From: Tyto alba
Lineage: Eukaryota; Chordata; Aves; Strigiformes; Tytonidae
NCBI RefSeq assembly: GCF_018691265.1
Contig: NW_024881303.1
Coordinates: 14,377,777 to 14,441,776 of the forward strand
Direction: 5' to 3'
DNA: 64,000 nt
Part shown: piece by piece, positions 41,701 to 55,000 of the stretch
How positions within the stretch are numbered: the stretch's first letter is position 1
Layout: each line of letters opens with the position of its first letter
Notes under the pieces: generated by a model
The model's database searches: none
Told to the model about the DNA's origin: nothing
Seen by the model: the letters and a program-made list of their open reading frames with translations, nothing else
Program-made: the position numbers and the translations under genes

Positions 41701-44457
41701 CTAAGTAACATTAATTCAAACATCATGTTTTACTGAGCAGATAAGATGCTTGCATCATGAGACACCTCTAGCATGTTATGGACACCATTACCCAGGGGAA
41801 GTGTTTTTATCATAAGACTTTTAGATTCACATGGATGGGTGAGGTACAGCACAGCAGGTGTGAAGATAAGGAAAGGTTTTCTGTCATAAAGGATGCTGGA
41901 CTGACGAGAAGGCATGTAGAAACAACTGAAGAGATCGGAGAGGGAGAAGGTGACAAAAAAAATGATCAGAAATTACATTTGACTGTATTTTTATTACTTG
42001 CAGTTCTCTAAAGGCATGTGCCTGCCCGATGTTCAGGTTGCCAGGCTGAGAACATTTGATATTCATTGGGAGAGCACTTTTCAAGACAGCAACACCTTCC
42101 CTTAAAAGTCAGGGCCTAAAGCACAGTAGTAAGGTGAAGGCTGTGCTGTGCAGGATGGCTGCAAAAGCTGGTGAGCTTTTGCACTCTACTGCTTAGGGAA
42201 GAAAAATGCGCTCGGATGGCATTTGTTGAGGCTATAAGAGGACTAGAGACTAGGTTAATGTCAAGATGAAGAATGCCTGGCCTTGCTTCTATACTTGTTT
42301 CTGCTATGTGCGCTTCTCAGAACAGGACAGGTTGGAAATAATAGTTGGCTTACGGACACAGGGAAACTTCAACTTGCAGAAAGACCCCTGAAGGTAGAAC
42401 GGGTATGGTCAGCAGTTTGTCATGTCAAGTCACCAAATCTTTCATTACCATTAACACACTGTGGAGAGGACACACAGGGAAGCTATTTCCTGTAACAACA
42501 GTAGAGCATCTGTATTCCTTCCATTTTTTTTCATGTCTCACAGTAGATAAGTAGCAGCTTTTACAATAATCCCTTATAACACTTAACAGGGTGCTCAGCT
42601 AGTTTTGCATGACTTGATACCTGCTCCATCCTTGCTGAATTTGGTGGAAAAACTTCCATTAGCAATTTCAGCTGCAGCAGAAACTTATTTTTTATATCAC
42701 CTGTGTCATTGGTCAGGAAGTAAAACAAGGTAAATGATACTGGGCTATGGAAGCCTCATCTTAAATCCAATGTCTGCACTGATAATGATTAGCACTGAAT
42801 GTGGCCTTAATATTTGCAGATATACTGCAGCTAGAAAGAATAACAAATTATGCCTGTGCACAAGAAACAGTCCATACAACTGAGTCATAGTATGTATTTA
42901 GATTAAGTATCTTCATTCTGATATAAAGCTAACATTGTAGGTCTGCTCATTTGTAGCTTTCCATCATGGAAAAGGTACAGTCCTCTTCAAGGTGGGCATA
43001 AACCAGCACCACATGTAATTAAACTGTCCTCAAAAATCCGCGTATTAGTGTGCCGTAATCAGTGGGGTGTTTTTCTCCCTAAATTTCAAAAGAATAGTTT
43101 TCAGATTATTTTAGTAAAAATAAACACAAGGAGAGCTGATGAACAGAGATGGGCAGCAAGCAAATCCTTTGTCCAAAATTACTGACAGTACTTAACAAAA
43201 CGAAAATTATCCTGGCAGCCCCTTCCTTTTCCCCCTGCTTTCCTCCTTTCATTATTTCTTGGCAAACATTTGTCCCCATTGCCTGGCAGATAAAAATATT
43301 TGACAAGTGCCAAAATCGAAACAGGATCACTGAGCACATTTGTGCACCAGACTTGTTTGCATGAAATGTTTGGGATTTTGCAAGATGACTATGTATTTTT
43401 CTAAGTCAGAGCTGCACGTTGTTTGCAGTGCACAAGACACCAAAGAGGAAGGGAAAGACTATTTCGAGTAATGTCAGAAGTACTCTTGCTTTCCCATGAT
43501 TTGTACCCTTTTTCCCCTAGCAACCTTCCTTACCTCTTCTAAAACGATCTTGACTTTGATATGTCCCCCTGTGACATTCCCATCATACAGAGACACCATA
43601 CAGCAACATTTCTCAGGATTTATCCTAAACTCAGGAGTTATGTGCCAGCTACACAACATGTGCAGGTTAGCAGCGAGCGACTGGTCAACCAGACCACGGG
43701 CTGTCTACCTTGGGAAGGGCTCCACTTTGAATTATTTTCCTCTCCATCCACTTGCTGAGTCTCAAAAGACAGTGACTTTTATTCCTCTGTCAAACTAGGC
43801 TGACACTTATGAGTCTGCTGGTCAGTTACTGGGAAGGTGGGAGAGAAAAGGAAAAGGATGAGACAGGCAGAGAGATAAAGCAATTGCATAAGCCTTATTT
43901 CCTTAGCAAAGCAAGCTAAAGAGAGGCTGGTAGTAAGGGCCGCCCAAAGAATTGCCGCTCACCTCTACCGGTGCCTTCACCAGCTCCTCCATCTGCAGCC
44001 AACAACCGCCAAAGCCTCTGCAAGGGCATGCACAGTCCCCTTTAAAATCAGCTTCAGGTTGTTGCCAAATACAATATCATTTAACTGCTGATGTTTATGT
44101 GTAATAGGATCCAGGACTAAAATTCTACTAAAAGCACTTCAGGCAGTAAATGTAAGCATTTTGGTTACACATAGCCTGTTTCTGATTTCATTAAATCTTA
44201 TGAAAGCAAGCCCTTGTAACAACAAAACCTGAAGGTATAAAAAGGCTGGAAAGTGATCATGAAGGATGCATGGGGATGAGCATGAAGAATGATCATTTTC
44301 AGTCTCGCAGGCCGTGTCACAGGTTTTGGAGTTGCCATGAAACTACTTGTGTCCACAACATGGAGAAGACATTCGTATGGTTTGTGACGATTTTCACAAG
44401 TCAGAGTTGACAGAGATTCTTCCACATTTCTTACAGATGAGCTAAAATGTGACTAGA

Positions 44458-44560
44458 ACAATGGTCTCCAAACTTTTCTGACAGCCCAATCATGAAAAAC
44501 TTCATGCAACCCAATATATATTTCTTTATGAATTATATACACGTACTACTGAAGTTTTAG
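44458..44560 (+). mobile_element. Possible old DNA-transposon or other ancient repeat remnant
   Basis: The segment reads CAATGGTCTCCAAACTTTTCTGA, then GCAACCCAATATATATTTCTT. It starts like a family of ancient elements that open with a TGGTCCCCAAACTTTTTGA-type end. It shares the CTTTTCTGAC word with the fragment near 27.9 kb, but the two are not otherwise alike. The assignment is weak. Confidence 0.28.
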
Positions 44561-46104
44561 TATCTTCTTCCCATACCCCAGTAGATTGTCTCATGCACAT
44601 CTCACTTTGGAAAAAGTTGTACAAGAAGATGACAAATAATACAGATGCTTGTCTCAGCCCCAAAAGGAAGCAGATCTAGTATAATGTCAAGATTTTGTGA
44701 AGAAGCAGCATCCTTTATTTCTACTGAGCCAGTGTCCAGAAGAATGAAATATACCATGACTGGAAAATTGCTGAGGAAAAAAAATAAATCTATGGCAAAG
44801 CAATTTTCAGTAAAATTTTCAAAACTGTATACTAGAAATTTAAAGCCCGTCTGCCAATCTGGAAAGCTATAACAATTTAAAAGAAGAGGGATGCAGTGAG
44901 TTTTCCTCAAGTTAATGTTAATTAAGAAGAATAAAGAACCAAATCACCTTTGAATAACCATGAGAAGTACAAGACTCAGTTATTCTGTGGTGCTGAGCTG
45001 TAAAAAAAAAGACCATATAAATTCCTTTTACTTCAAATCTATTCTTGGTAAGTAGTAGTAAACACAGTTATATCTCATAAGGGTGAAAGTTCTTTATAGT
45101 TCCTGTTTTCCCTGTCTTGTTGCCTCCCTCATATTGGGAATTACAGACTTTTTCCAAAAGTATAACTTTCTAGTTCCCTGGCATTTTTTTACTGCCTAAA
45201 ACATGTAGGCTTTTCGTCAGCACTTCAGACAGACTTGTCAAAAGATAACCCTCCCACCCAAAGCTTAACAAAAATGTTTAGCACTTGAGCCATTATACAG
45301 ACTGGGAGTGCTCAACAGCCTGTAAGTCAAGGCTTGCTTTTCATAATAGCACCCTGTTTTTATTATAGCAGCATTGAAATATTTAGAATTGTTCTTTTGC
45401 ATAACTGCTACAAAAAAAAAGAGAAACAAAAATCACTTACAAGTCAACAAATACGGAAAGGAGAGATGGATAAAGAGAATGGGGGAAAGTTTCAAAAGTC
45501 ATTTAACTCTCCTTTCCTGATAATGCCTTTTGGAACTTTCTAAAGCTTCACCATCCCCCAAGATAACAAATTCAGGAGGGCTGAGATAAGGTGGTGGAGG
45601 ATTTCTAAGGAGGTGCAACATACCACCTGCAGTACATCTTCCACTTGGCCAGTACTAAGGCAGTCCAGCCTCTACAGTAATGCTAATAGCCACAGCCAGG
45701 TGGGATCAAAAAAGTCAAATTCCTCTTTCAGGTGCAGTAATCATTATTCCTCAGCCCCAACAAGAATATGGAAATCAGGATCCAAAGCTGTATTACGATT
45801 AAATTGTTAATAAAAAAGACCCACACAAGACTTTTGAAAGATTTAATAAATTGACAACCTCCAACCTTTTCCCCTACATCCATGCTGGCTTCTCTCTACA
45901 CCCTGAAGAGCTTACCAAAATCAAATTGATGCAGAAACCTCCAGTAAGTTCACAGCAGATCTCTCACAGTAAACTTTATAATTGGTGCGTTATCAGCTGA
46001 GCAACGTTACATCATTATTTGGCCTGCTGAAACCAACTCCCCAAAGTGCAAAGAGAACACAAATCAGGCAGAGCTCTAAATTGTCTCTTGGGCTGCATAC
46101 TCAG

Positions 46105-46190
46105 TTTAGGCAGGTACAGCTTAATGGATAAACGCTGACCTCTGAGACCCCTATTCAGATCCAGCTTGTATTCCCGTAACAGGTGCTGGA
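46105..46190 (+). mobile_element. tRNA-derived SINE head (MIR/CORE-SINE-like) fragment
   Basis: The segment has an A-box-like CAGCTTAATGG (46117-46127), then ATAAACGCTGACCTCTGAGACC, then a B-box-like ATTCAGATCC (46153-46162). This is the tRNA-related promoter head of ancient amniote SINEs, in which a 'TTAGTGGATAAAGCGCTGGCC' type stretch precedes 'GGTTCGAATCC'. The distance between the boxes is a little short and both boxes have decayed, so it should not be transcribed by polymerase III. Confidence 0.4.
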
Positions 46191-46920
46191 ACTGGGTTAG
46201 GGAGCATTAGTTTAAAAGAACCATTTTCCTAAGCACTATCTGCATTTTTTGCCACGAGCCTTTTCTTGTCAATATTTCTGTCTTCCTTGTCTGTCTTATC
46301 CATTTCTGCTTAGGCTGACTGGCTTCTAACACCCAGACAATGGTCCTTATTTACTTGATAATACAACCACAGCTGGAAATCTGACCATGGATTTGGGTAA
46401 CACTCCTCTGAAATACGTGATGTGTGAAAACAAAACTTCCTTGCCTCACTCAGAAGGTTATAGTAGCCTGCACAGGGAATGGATTCCAGCTTCCAGCTTG
46501 GTGTTATGCAGCTAGTGGACTCTTTATCACTTGTCTGGTTTTCCATCCCTCCCCCATATCTTTTCTGGATAGAGGGGTTTTGCTCTTCAGGACTACTAAC
46601 ATCTGCTCCAGAAGAGAAAATGGAAAATAGAATAAAGCAACAACTATTAACTGGTGTGCCATACGCCTCATTGCTCTCAGTCTTTCACTTCTACTGCCAC
46701 TTAGAGTTAGGTTCACACTGTTTTAAAAACGAGAGTGAGAATAAAACCTGATGATACACAAGGATTTCTATGTCTCAGTTTCTATGCAGGCTCTCGTGGT
46801 CTGACACGCCCGAGGCAGGTACCACCAACCCCTGCCACGCACGCTGCCATGCTCACTGCTGCCGTGCTCAGTGCTCAGCTCTGACTCTGGAGCCTCAAGG
46901 CACTGCAGTATTTAATACAA

Positions 46921-46946
46921 CACACCCCACCCCACCCCACCCCCCC
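46921..46946 (+). repeat. (CCCCA)n low-complexity tract
   Basis: Short CCCCA units run into a run of C bases. Simple-sequence tract. Confidence 0.85.
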
Positions 46947-47141
46947 GAAAACAGGCAGAATATTGCTCACTTGGCAGCATGTACATCCACACCCAGCAAA
47001 CTGGCTGTGGGACCTACCATCTCCTGCTATACCAGTACCACACTTGATTTGCTAGCTGGTGCTGGGTAAACTAAAAAACCTTCAGATGAGCACACAGTTC
47101 AGAAAAGATGGGGGTTTGTTGCAAATTCCATTTTACTGGTG

Positions 47142-47196
47142 CTATTTTATTCTGTTATGTTCTATTTTATTCTACTCTATTTGACTCTATTCTACC
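47142..47196 (+). repeat. Decayed 10-bp minisatellite, about 5.5 units
   Basis: The units are CTATTTTATT, CTGTTATGTT, CTATTTTATT, CTACTCTATT, TGACTCTATT and a partial CTACC. The 10-base period is clear although the units have diverged. The units also contain a TCTAT/TTTAT sub-period of 5. Confidence 0.75.
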
Positions 47197-48885
47197 AGTA
47201 TCCCTTCAATGCAGGTTTTGAGGATGTCTTTTCAAACCCAGGGCAATCTCAGTCATATGCCAAAAATGAGACTCACACTTTCTGTGCATCTGTGCTCATC
47301 CCAGATCACAGACCCTACAAAAGCTGCAATTCAGTGAAGTGATACTCTTTGCACTGAGCAGCAGGAGCCACAGGCAGAGCTGAGCTGGTCCCAGGCAGCC
47401 TGGGAATGGTGACGTACCTGCTCCGCCACAGCAACACTCGCCTCTCCAAAGAGGGCACAGACTGTGGTTTTACCAGAAGGAATTAACAGTGACCTCTTGA
47501 TTTAGTTGGTTGCATAAACTTGCCAATGAAAAAAGGAGTATGATGGGAACCCCTGGAGGTCTCTGGGAAGTGAGTGTGCTGCTCCTGTCTCCCAGGACGG
47601 GAGCTCCTGGAAACCAAGGCGTGAGGGCAGAGTCCCTCTGTATGGGCTGTGACAAAGCCGGGAAGCAGAGGGCTGGCTGAGTGGTAGGAGAGAAGGAGAG
47701 AGGGTTTGTAGATTTACATTTTCCTTCCCTTTTCATCTGTACATTTTATAAACATTTGCAATTGTATCATCACTTCAGATGTTACAAATAAGTACCGTCA
47801 CTTACATTTTGACACAACCCAGCTCGAGATAGGGTTAGTTTCCAGGTACCCGACTAATATTACAGTGTTCCTAGAGTAAAATTGTATGCCTGTTTATAAC
47901 TGTGATGGTCTAATGAGCACCCAGCTCATCACAATAAAGGGTAAAATACTGCAATTAAGCGTGCCTTCAGAGACACTGCACAAAGCAGTGTGAGAGCCAG
48001 CGCTGCAGGGTGAGGGAGAGAAAAATGCCTCCCACTGAGCAGGGTTCCCAGCAAACAACCCGGGTATTGCCAGCGTGGGCAACACAGTATCTTCAGTGTG
48101 GGCTGCCAAGACTTGTATTTCCAAAGCAGCAGAGCTATCCAGCTCATCCCTAAAAGTGCTCTTGGTAGCCATCCATGACCCTCTGTGTGTCTCCTTTGCT
48201 CAGGGACACAGAGAGCATTACTTAACCAAGAGCCAAAATTTCCCACCGGCTATACTTTCACTGAGCCAGTATGAGCCCAACTATTTCTGCACACTAAGAA
48301 ACTGATTATACTTATGTATGATACCCATGTAAGACTTGTTTTACACACAAACAACAGCCAAAATTATTTCATCCTTTTCATTTACAGTATTTTGGTGCAC
48401 ATATAAGGACATTCTTATTCTGAAAAAAGAAAAAAAAAAAAGGAGATAGTATCCCTTGGTCCTTCAACTTATACTCAATAAGAAGTGGAAAAACTAGTTG
48501 AAAGATATCAATTGATAGGTCTGTCCTGCAGTAACAAAACCAAATTAAGCTCAATTCAGTTATTTCAGTTCCATTTGTTTTTTGGTGGTAAAACTGCAAT
48601 TTCTAAAGATATGCTAGGTACCACTCTGAAATCTAAGGAGAACTGGCACCTGGTATCTTCTGTCTGAGCTTCTTTATAGGAACAGTGTTTATGTTGGAAA
48701 TGTGTTGGATGGTTTGATTCCAGTCTACTGAAGAGCAGCCTCAAGGTCACAGATCTGCTGCAGCTAATTTGGCGGAAGCAGCACTGTCTCTTCAGAGGAG
48801 GGCAACATAAATCTACAAATACAGCTTCTGTCTGGGGAAATAAACAGCTTTAATTTTCTGTAGAATGACAGTCACTGAGTAAATG

Positions 48886-48950
48886 TAAAAAAAATTAAAA
48901 AAAAAAAAAAAAAAAAACAAACCAAACCAAACAAACCCAGAAACAACCAA
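48886..48950 (+). repeat. A-rich tract with a 21-base A run and CAAAC-type repeats
   Basis: An A run (48897-48917) is flanked by AAAAAAAATT on the left and by ACAAACC-AAACC-AAACAAACC on the right. It resembles the tail of a retroposed copy, but the sequence to the left (48780-48885) is not recognised as one. Confidence 0.85.
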
Positions 48951-49121
48951 AACCCCCATATTAGTATAACACAGCTCCTCCAACAAATGGAAAATCTCCC
49001 CTCTGCAGCAGCTCCAGTTCCCCAGCCAGCATGGTGCTGGGGGGGCACAGCAGAAAGGGAGAAGAGACTTTCTTCTTTGCGACACTGCAAGCAATTTCAG
49101 CCATTTCAGGTTCTCACCTAC

Positions 49122-49165
49122 CTATTCCATCTGTGATGAGCTATTCCCCCTAGTAGTAAAAGCAT
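49122..49165 (-). other. EVL: Candidate alternative first coding exon of EVL
   Basis: On the EVL sense strand an ATG at 49165-49163, with A at -3, opens a 14-codon frame (MLLLLGGIAHHRWN) and then AG, directly followed by the donor GTAGGT (from 49121). The 44 nt end in phase 2, the phase exon 2 needs, so splicing to 26480 would give the 14 residues, then Ser-Glu-Gln-Ser-Ile-Cys. A second good donor (TAG then GTGAGA) lies 4 nt downstream, but in that frame a stop falls upstream with no ATG. The N-terminus matches no EVL isoform I know (short form Met-Ser-Glu-Gln, long form Met-Ala-Thr-Ser-Glu-Gln). An open frame of this length with a donor in phase can arise by chance; the CpG-dense segment just upstream raises the odds. 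Confidence 0.22.
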
Positions 49166-49189
49166 GTTTCAGCATCTTGCAGAGATGTT

Positions 49190-49330
49190 CAGGAGGTGGT
49201 TTCCTTTCCCGGATAACCCTGGGCGAGGCGAAGCACTCGAGCAGTGCCTTGGGCAGGCAGCAGCGGGCAGGCGGCCGCAGACCCCAACCCGCCCCGCTGC
49301 AGGCAACTCCTGGGAGAAGGCACCCCAAAA
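49190..49330 (-). promoter_or_regulatory. EVL: Short CpG-dense segment with GC box: candidate internal EVL promoter
   Basis: About nine CpGs fall within roughly 95 bases (49207-49300), a local observed/expected ratio near 0.7 by hand count, against a CpG-poor background. It carries a GGGGCGGG GC box on the minus strand (49295-49288) and a GCGGCCGC site (about 49270-49277). It lies just upstream, in the EVL direction, of the candidate first exon. It is too short to meet the standard CpG-island length. The orientation is inferred from the downstream donors; it could instead serve an unannotated + strand transcript or be a GC-rich repeat. Confidence 0.3.
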
Positions 49331-49884
49331 AAGTACGAGAGGCTCACCAGTGCCCACCAGTGCCACAAGGCTTTGGGCACGGTGTGTGGCTCAGGACAGG
49401 TTAGAGGAGGGGTGATGGATTATTATCCTCTGTGCTCTCCATGTGCTTCAAGTTTGCTCAAGGGTACAGGCGAACGAGCATATAATCTGTGCGTAGTTAC
49501 CCACACCCACCCTTATCTGAGCGGGGGCACATGTCATTGTAGGGAAGGGAAATGGGCAGGAGAAAGGAAGCACGAGTGCTTGTGCCAAATGCTAACGAGA
49601 ACGTGGAGAAACCAAACCCAAGTCATCCCTTGTCCGTCTGTCCTAGGCACTGTTCTTCAACATTCTGTTCCTTAAGGAGGAAAAATGGTTGTGATCTCCT
49701 GTCTGCTGCTGGCACTCTCCTTCCAGAGAAACAACTACCAGGATTAAAGTGCATACAGCAGCTCATGGCCATGTTAGATCATTTGACTATTTACTCTAAA
49801 GAAAAATCCTGCAGTTCCGAAACCTGAGAATTTTCATTGGAGACTCACCAGCTACTTAATCACCAAAAACCAAGATCACAAAAA

Positions 49885-49978
49885 TAAAAAATATTATAAA
49901 ATTTTTAAGTATCTTTTAAAATACTTTAAAAGATATTTAAAAATATTTTTTAAATTATTTTAAAATTTTAAAATGTTA
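49885..49978. repeat. AT-rich low-complexity stretch with overlapping palindromes
   Basis: Nearly pure A/T built from TTTTAAAA, TTTAAA and AAATATTT words, such as TATCTTTTAAAATACTTTAAAAGATA around 49911-49936, whose outer parts form an inverted repeat. It would melt easily and fold. No gene is seen. Confidence 0.8.
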
Positions 49979-51289
49979 AAACCAATGTCTAGCTTAAAAT
50001 AATTTTCAATCTATTTCCATAATGCTACAGGCAATTTCAGTTAGTGAGATATGCAGTGCATTGAAAGAGAAGCAATCAAAGACATTGTCAGAAAAAACAA
50101 ATGGGATAAACTGTAAATAGCAATTACATCTTTCAGATATTCAAGATGGGCAGCACTGGTATCTTGGTCTTAAATGGAAGATTTATCATTATGGAAATGA
50201 TTCTAAATTCTACTTAGAAACAAATTGGAAAAGACAAAACCGAACTGGTGCCTCCAGTAGAGTACCCAAATGAGGATGATGATGGCAGTTTTGCTTTGCA
50301 TTACTTAACAGAAAACAGTTTTAAGTGATAGCACTATTTTCTCTATCTTCATAAGCTTCTACAGCTAAGGATACTATAATCATTTAAATCATTTCTAGGA
50401 ACACACATTTTTTGTGTTTAAACAAAACCAAATCAATGTACCCCCCCCACGCCGGTCCGACCTGCAGCGAGCTGGGATTGCTGGGGACGGTTTGCTCTGC
50501 AGCTCAGGCAGAAGGCTGAATGGGTGGAGGGAGAATCTCTTCTACATATTTCGCTTTCTGCAGTAAGCAAAAATGCCCCACTCTGAAAAACAGCGTTTGT
50601 AGGTTGTCACAGGATAAAACAAACCTTAAAAAAATAAATCAAGCTTAACAAAGGGGCTTCTTCTTAACATGGCTAATGGCTCAGGTTCCTCTACAGACAA
50701 AGATGCTGTTTGACCTAGTGCTCTAATTAGAGGAGTAGTGATGTTGACATTTGTGCTGTATAAAGCAGACATGTTAATAGCCAGAGGGAAAGCTGTCAGT
50801 GCCTCTAAAGATCACAGCATTTTATGGCAATGCATGATGTAGCCTTTAAATATTCAAATAATCAATTCAGTGCTCAACTTCTTTTGCTGATAACAAGAAA
50901 CAACATACAAATCAGAAAAAAAAAACAAAAACAACAACAAAAAACCCCATCCAAAACAAAATCCACCCCAACTTCATTTAGTGTTAATGCTAGAAGATTA
51001 ACAGGCAATACATGAATCAGTCTTATTCTGCCAAGTGTAGTATTTCCTTCCAGACTGTATGTAATCCGGTTTTGCCATGAAGAAACACAAGCAATATACT
51101 CTCTGGGTTTTTCATTTACTATTAAAATAATAACAACCACCAGAGACCGTGTTTCATGCATTCTTATGTGTCAAGTTCACTTAAGCATGAAAAGAGATAC
51201 CTCTTCTCATTTATAAATACATGAAGTGAGTTTTAATTTAACTCTGATCTACTGCATCATATTCCCTTGATGTGAGCAGCACCATTGCC

Positions 51290-51365
51290 ACAGACAGGCA
51301 CTTCACATTTTACAGATCAAAATCCCTGCAGTAAATCCTCTCTGTGCATTGCCCAAGTACCCTAG
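51290..51365 (+). mobile_element. MIR/CORE-SINE-like fragment
   Basis: The segment has CATTTTACAGAT (51306-51317) and, 42 bases after the start of ATTTTACAGAT, TTGCCCAAG (51349-51357). In the mammalian MIR consensus, from memory, the same two words are 43 bases apart ('ATTTTACAGATGAGG...' and '...ACTTGCCCAAGGTCAC'). This shared order and spacing makes an ancient SINE or L2 3' end likely. It is short and eroded. Confidence 0.5.
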
Positions 51366-52061
51366 AATGACGGAGAGCTCTTAATGCTGCAGCTCAATTA
51401 GATCCAAGCCCCACTCAGACTTTTTTCCCCAACATGTGATGTTCTCAAGCCCACTTTTACCCAAGGTGAAGCTGAACATGAAGAACAGGCTGACAGGAGG
51501 TTTCGTACTGCAGTCCCAGACCGAAGCTCTCCATTCTCACCCCCTATATCCCAAGGAAAGACGTCTCCTACAAGTGCAGAGGTGGAGAGAGGCTCAGCAT
51601 CACTCATCACATCCCACAACATGCTGCTGGCTCAACACAACCCATCCTGGGCACTTTTAGAGCCTGTTTTGTAATTAATTTCTGTAAGTAGATAATTGAA
51701 TCATTAAGCTGAATTAGAGCAGTATGATAATGCACAAACCAAAAATTTAACTCTTATCTCACTGTTCAGTCCAGCCTTCTAAACCACTGCAATGCGATTG
51801 CTACTGTCAGTGACTTCTGAAGGAAACAATTTCACCTGGTAGACACCATACTGCCCAAGTTTAAAAAAAAAAAATGTGGATTTCAGCAAATGCTTTCCAT
51901 TCCTTTACTAATGCTTTAATTTTTTTTTCCCAGCTTTTGAAGACTCTTCCACTTTCCTTTGCATGGCATCCCACATGGCCAGCATTGCTCTAAGACTGCT
52001 AAGGGAAGGCACATGAAGCTCATCTGTCTTCCACATACAGCTCCAAACACAGCACTTGGAT

Positions 52062-52075
52062 GTATATATATATAT
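52062..52075 (+). repeat. Short (TA)n tract
   Basis: GTATATATATATATG, a short dinucleotide run. Confidence 0.85.
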
Positions 52076-55000
52076 GAAAGGTAACAAGATGATCTTAAAA
52101 CACATTATGGTGAAGGAATCTGTGAACCTGCAAAGATGACTGGAGGGTAGATTACAAGGAGACACCTCCTCTGAACGGTGGCAAAGTTTCAGGTTGCTTC
52201 AGTACAGTAAAATCTGTACTTGTTTGCTGATAATCAAGAAAAATCAAGCCTGAAATGATACTCCTGTACAAAGAAGACAGGGAACCAAGGCCACAGTACA
52301 CTACATCACAGCAGGGGAAGGAAAGTTAAGTTCATGTCATTCACTCTTCGCTGCACAAGTGCTGTTATTCCCTATTGATCTCCACGGTAATTGTAAGTAG
52401 CTGCAGAAATCCACTGATCTTGTAGGAAGCTTTTTTCTCATTTGCAAGGACATATCCTTCCATTCCCTGAAATTCCCTGCTCCAGAAGCATAATCTGGGG
52501 CACCAGAGGCAGATACAACAAACACCAGAGGAAAGGGCAGGCATACACACGGCGGCAGCAAGATAGGAGGCCACAGCAGATTGTTTGCAGTTCATACTGG
52601 GCAAGAGAAGGGAGCTGAGGTGGGTGATGTGGCAGGTACATCGGCATTAAAGGGGAGATGCTGCCCCATGTAAGAAGAGATCCAAGAAGGATGAGTTCAG
52701 AAATGCAAAGCTCTGGCTGCTGTCCCTTCCGTCTCTCATCTCCTGCTTCCGGGGAAAAGTCTCCCAAAGAAATAAGCTGAGACCCAAAAGCAACAATCAA
52801 TTTGGCTCCAAGAGGGAGAAGATTTTGGTGGAAGACTGCAGACGAACATTTCAGTAAAGAAGCTAAGGATGGTGTAAACAACTTCCCTGAGCATTTCCAG
52901 GGAGCAACCTGCAGGAGGACAGAATTTGCCCATGTAACACCACCATGCATGGTTCAGTTAGGACATTTAGATGGTGTTATGGTGGCATTCAAAGTCCCAG
53001 ACCCACCTCCCACGTCATTGGTCTGATTTGTCATAGCAGGGGGGATGCCTCTTCCTTTCTACCACATCCTTCTTTTTTCAGGAGGAAAGCAACTTTGCCA
53101 CAGCAGGCTCAGAGCTAGCAAAGGAACAAGCTATATTTATCCTAGAACATTTGCAACTCCTGATGGATCTAGAACATACCATGGTAGAAAGAAATAAATG
53201 CTGTTTTCCAGTATTGCTGTTAGCACTTGCACATGCCAAGTGTTATAAAACAGCATCTGACATGACAGTGCTTTACATAGTCCATGCCGGGACAAACCAC
53301 CACCTGGAAAAAAACAGGGAGCAATCAGGCACTTTATTACTAGGAGACCCAGAAGATCCATATCTCAGAGAGGAAGTTTTGCAAATTCATGGTATAAATT
53401 TGTACTCCATCTCCTCTTTATCTGTTCAGCATGTAACTGGCACACAATTTCCACACATTACTATAAAGCAATTTATTTCTCCAGACAATAGGAGGGAGTA
53501 GAAGGTTCCTCCAGAGCCAGTACTGCTCCTGGTTTTAAGCTTGGCTAAGTGCAACCACTGCAGACTATGGCAGCTGGCAGGCTCAGCCACAGAGCCTGCT
53601 GTGAATTACTGTTAACAAACACATTTGGTTTTATTAAGCCCTTATTCTTCCTCCAAGTGTTACAGTCATGGTTTCTGGAGTAATCACAGACAGTGTTCAG
53701 AAACATCCTGGGAATGAGTGCTTGAAAAGCCCTCGCAAGGTTCACCTTGAAGCTGCTGAGCGTAGGGGTTTACAGGCTGCACCAGAGATGTACCTGCAGC
53801 CTATGGGGTCTGATGCTTCGTGGAGGGATCAGCCACAACTCCACATTCCTCAGCTGCTTCACCCAGGGTGTCCCCTTCCCTGTCAGGTACCCCAGCCTAC
53901 CTCCTTACCTTGGCAACAGGGCTTCCTGGACAGAAATCGGTATTAAAATTCAGATTAGTGTATCAGGGCAGTGACTCCTACTGTGCATGTTTTCAGACCA
54001 GATCAGCAATGACTTAGGGACCACATATGAACAGAGGCCCTGCATCTGCAGCTGAGTGGGAAGGGAGTGGGGGGCTGCAGAGGAAGAACCAACAGTCAAG
54101 GTTTCAGATCTAAAAATTTGTCCAGGGAAACTGGACCAGACCGCAACTTCCCTCTAACACCAGTCACATACATGAAGCAGTAGCATTCCCAGTTCCCAGG
54201 ATTTCCACTTGGGAATCTGTGAGCTCTTACAGTGACAGAGAGGGCTGTGTAAAGGATGCTAAAAGAACCCACACCAGGAAGCCAGTGTTTTGGCAGAATT
54301 ACATACTCACAACCAACTATCGGGGTTTGGCATCTGCCTGAGCAGAGTTACCAGCAAACAGGGCTGAAGAGAAGCGACTGGGGCTGCTGGACAGGGTGCA
54401 GGGTGGCAGCAACATGTGGATCAAGTTTTTAAGAGGCCTCCAAAGTGGGACAGTAAGTTTTGCATGTGCTGAGCCTGCCATGCCAAGAAGGGATGCTGCT
54501 TCACAGCTGCTGAGGCTGTGAGCCTACTGCCCTGCAAACAGATCTGCTTCTCCCATTGTCCTCTTGAAATTCCAGGCTTGGCTCACGCCATGTTTAATTT
54601 AGGTTTGGAGCTTTCTTTTTTTTCCAAAAAAACAATACTGAATAATAACATTTCTGATTAGCCAGCAAAAGATGGACTGAAAGCTGTAATGCATCTGTAA
54701 AGTTTCAAAAGGTACCAATCTGGGTACCCATCTAATGCAGTAGAAGAAAATACATAATTGCAGGCTCATATATTATGGAGCCAAAGCAAATTACCTGCTG
54801 CTGATGTCTTTACAGCACTGATGCTGTGGATGGAGGAATGGCTGCCAAATGGAAATCTGCTCAGCCTTGGGAACCAACTGACGTTCCTATACCCAGGAAT
54901 CATGTTGTAGATGCTCACAGCAGATGGAAATTGATGGCTGCACTCTCCAGGAGGAGGATGCTGGCTGCGCTAAGGCACCTCTGCTACCCACCCCGTGTGG

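Noticed and set aside
52438..52950. 170-codon open frame on the minus strand.
   Set aside because: No recognisable domain and no splice or promoter context. It overlaps other chance frames, and its composition follows the local DNA.
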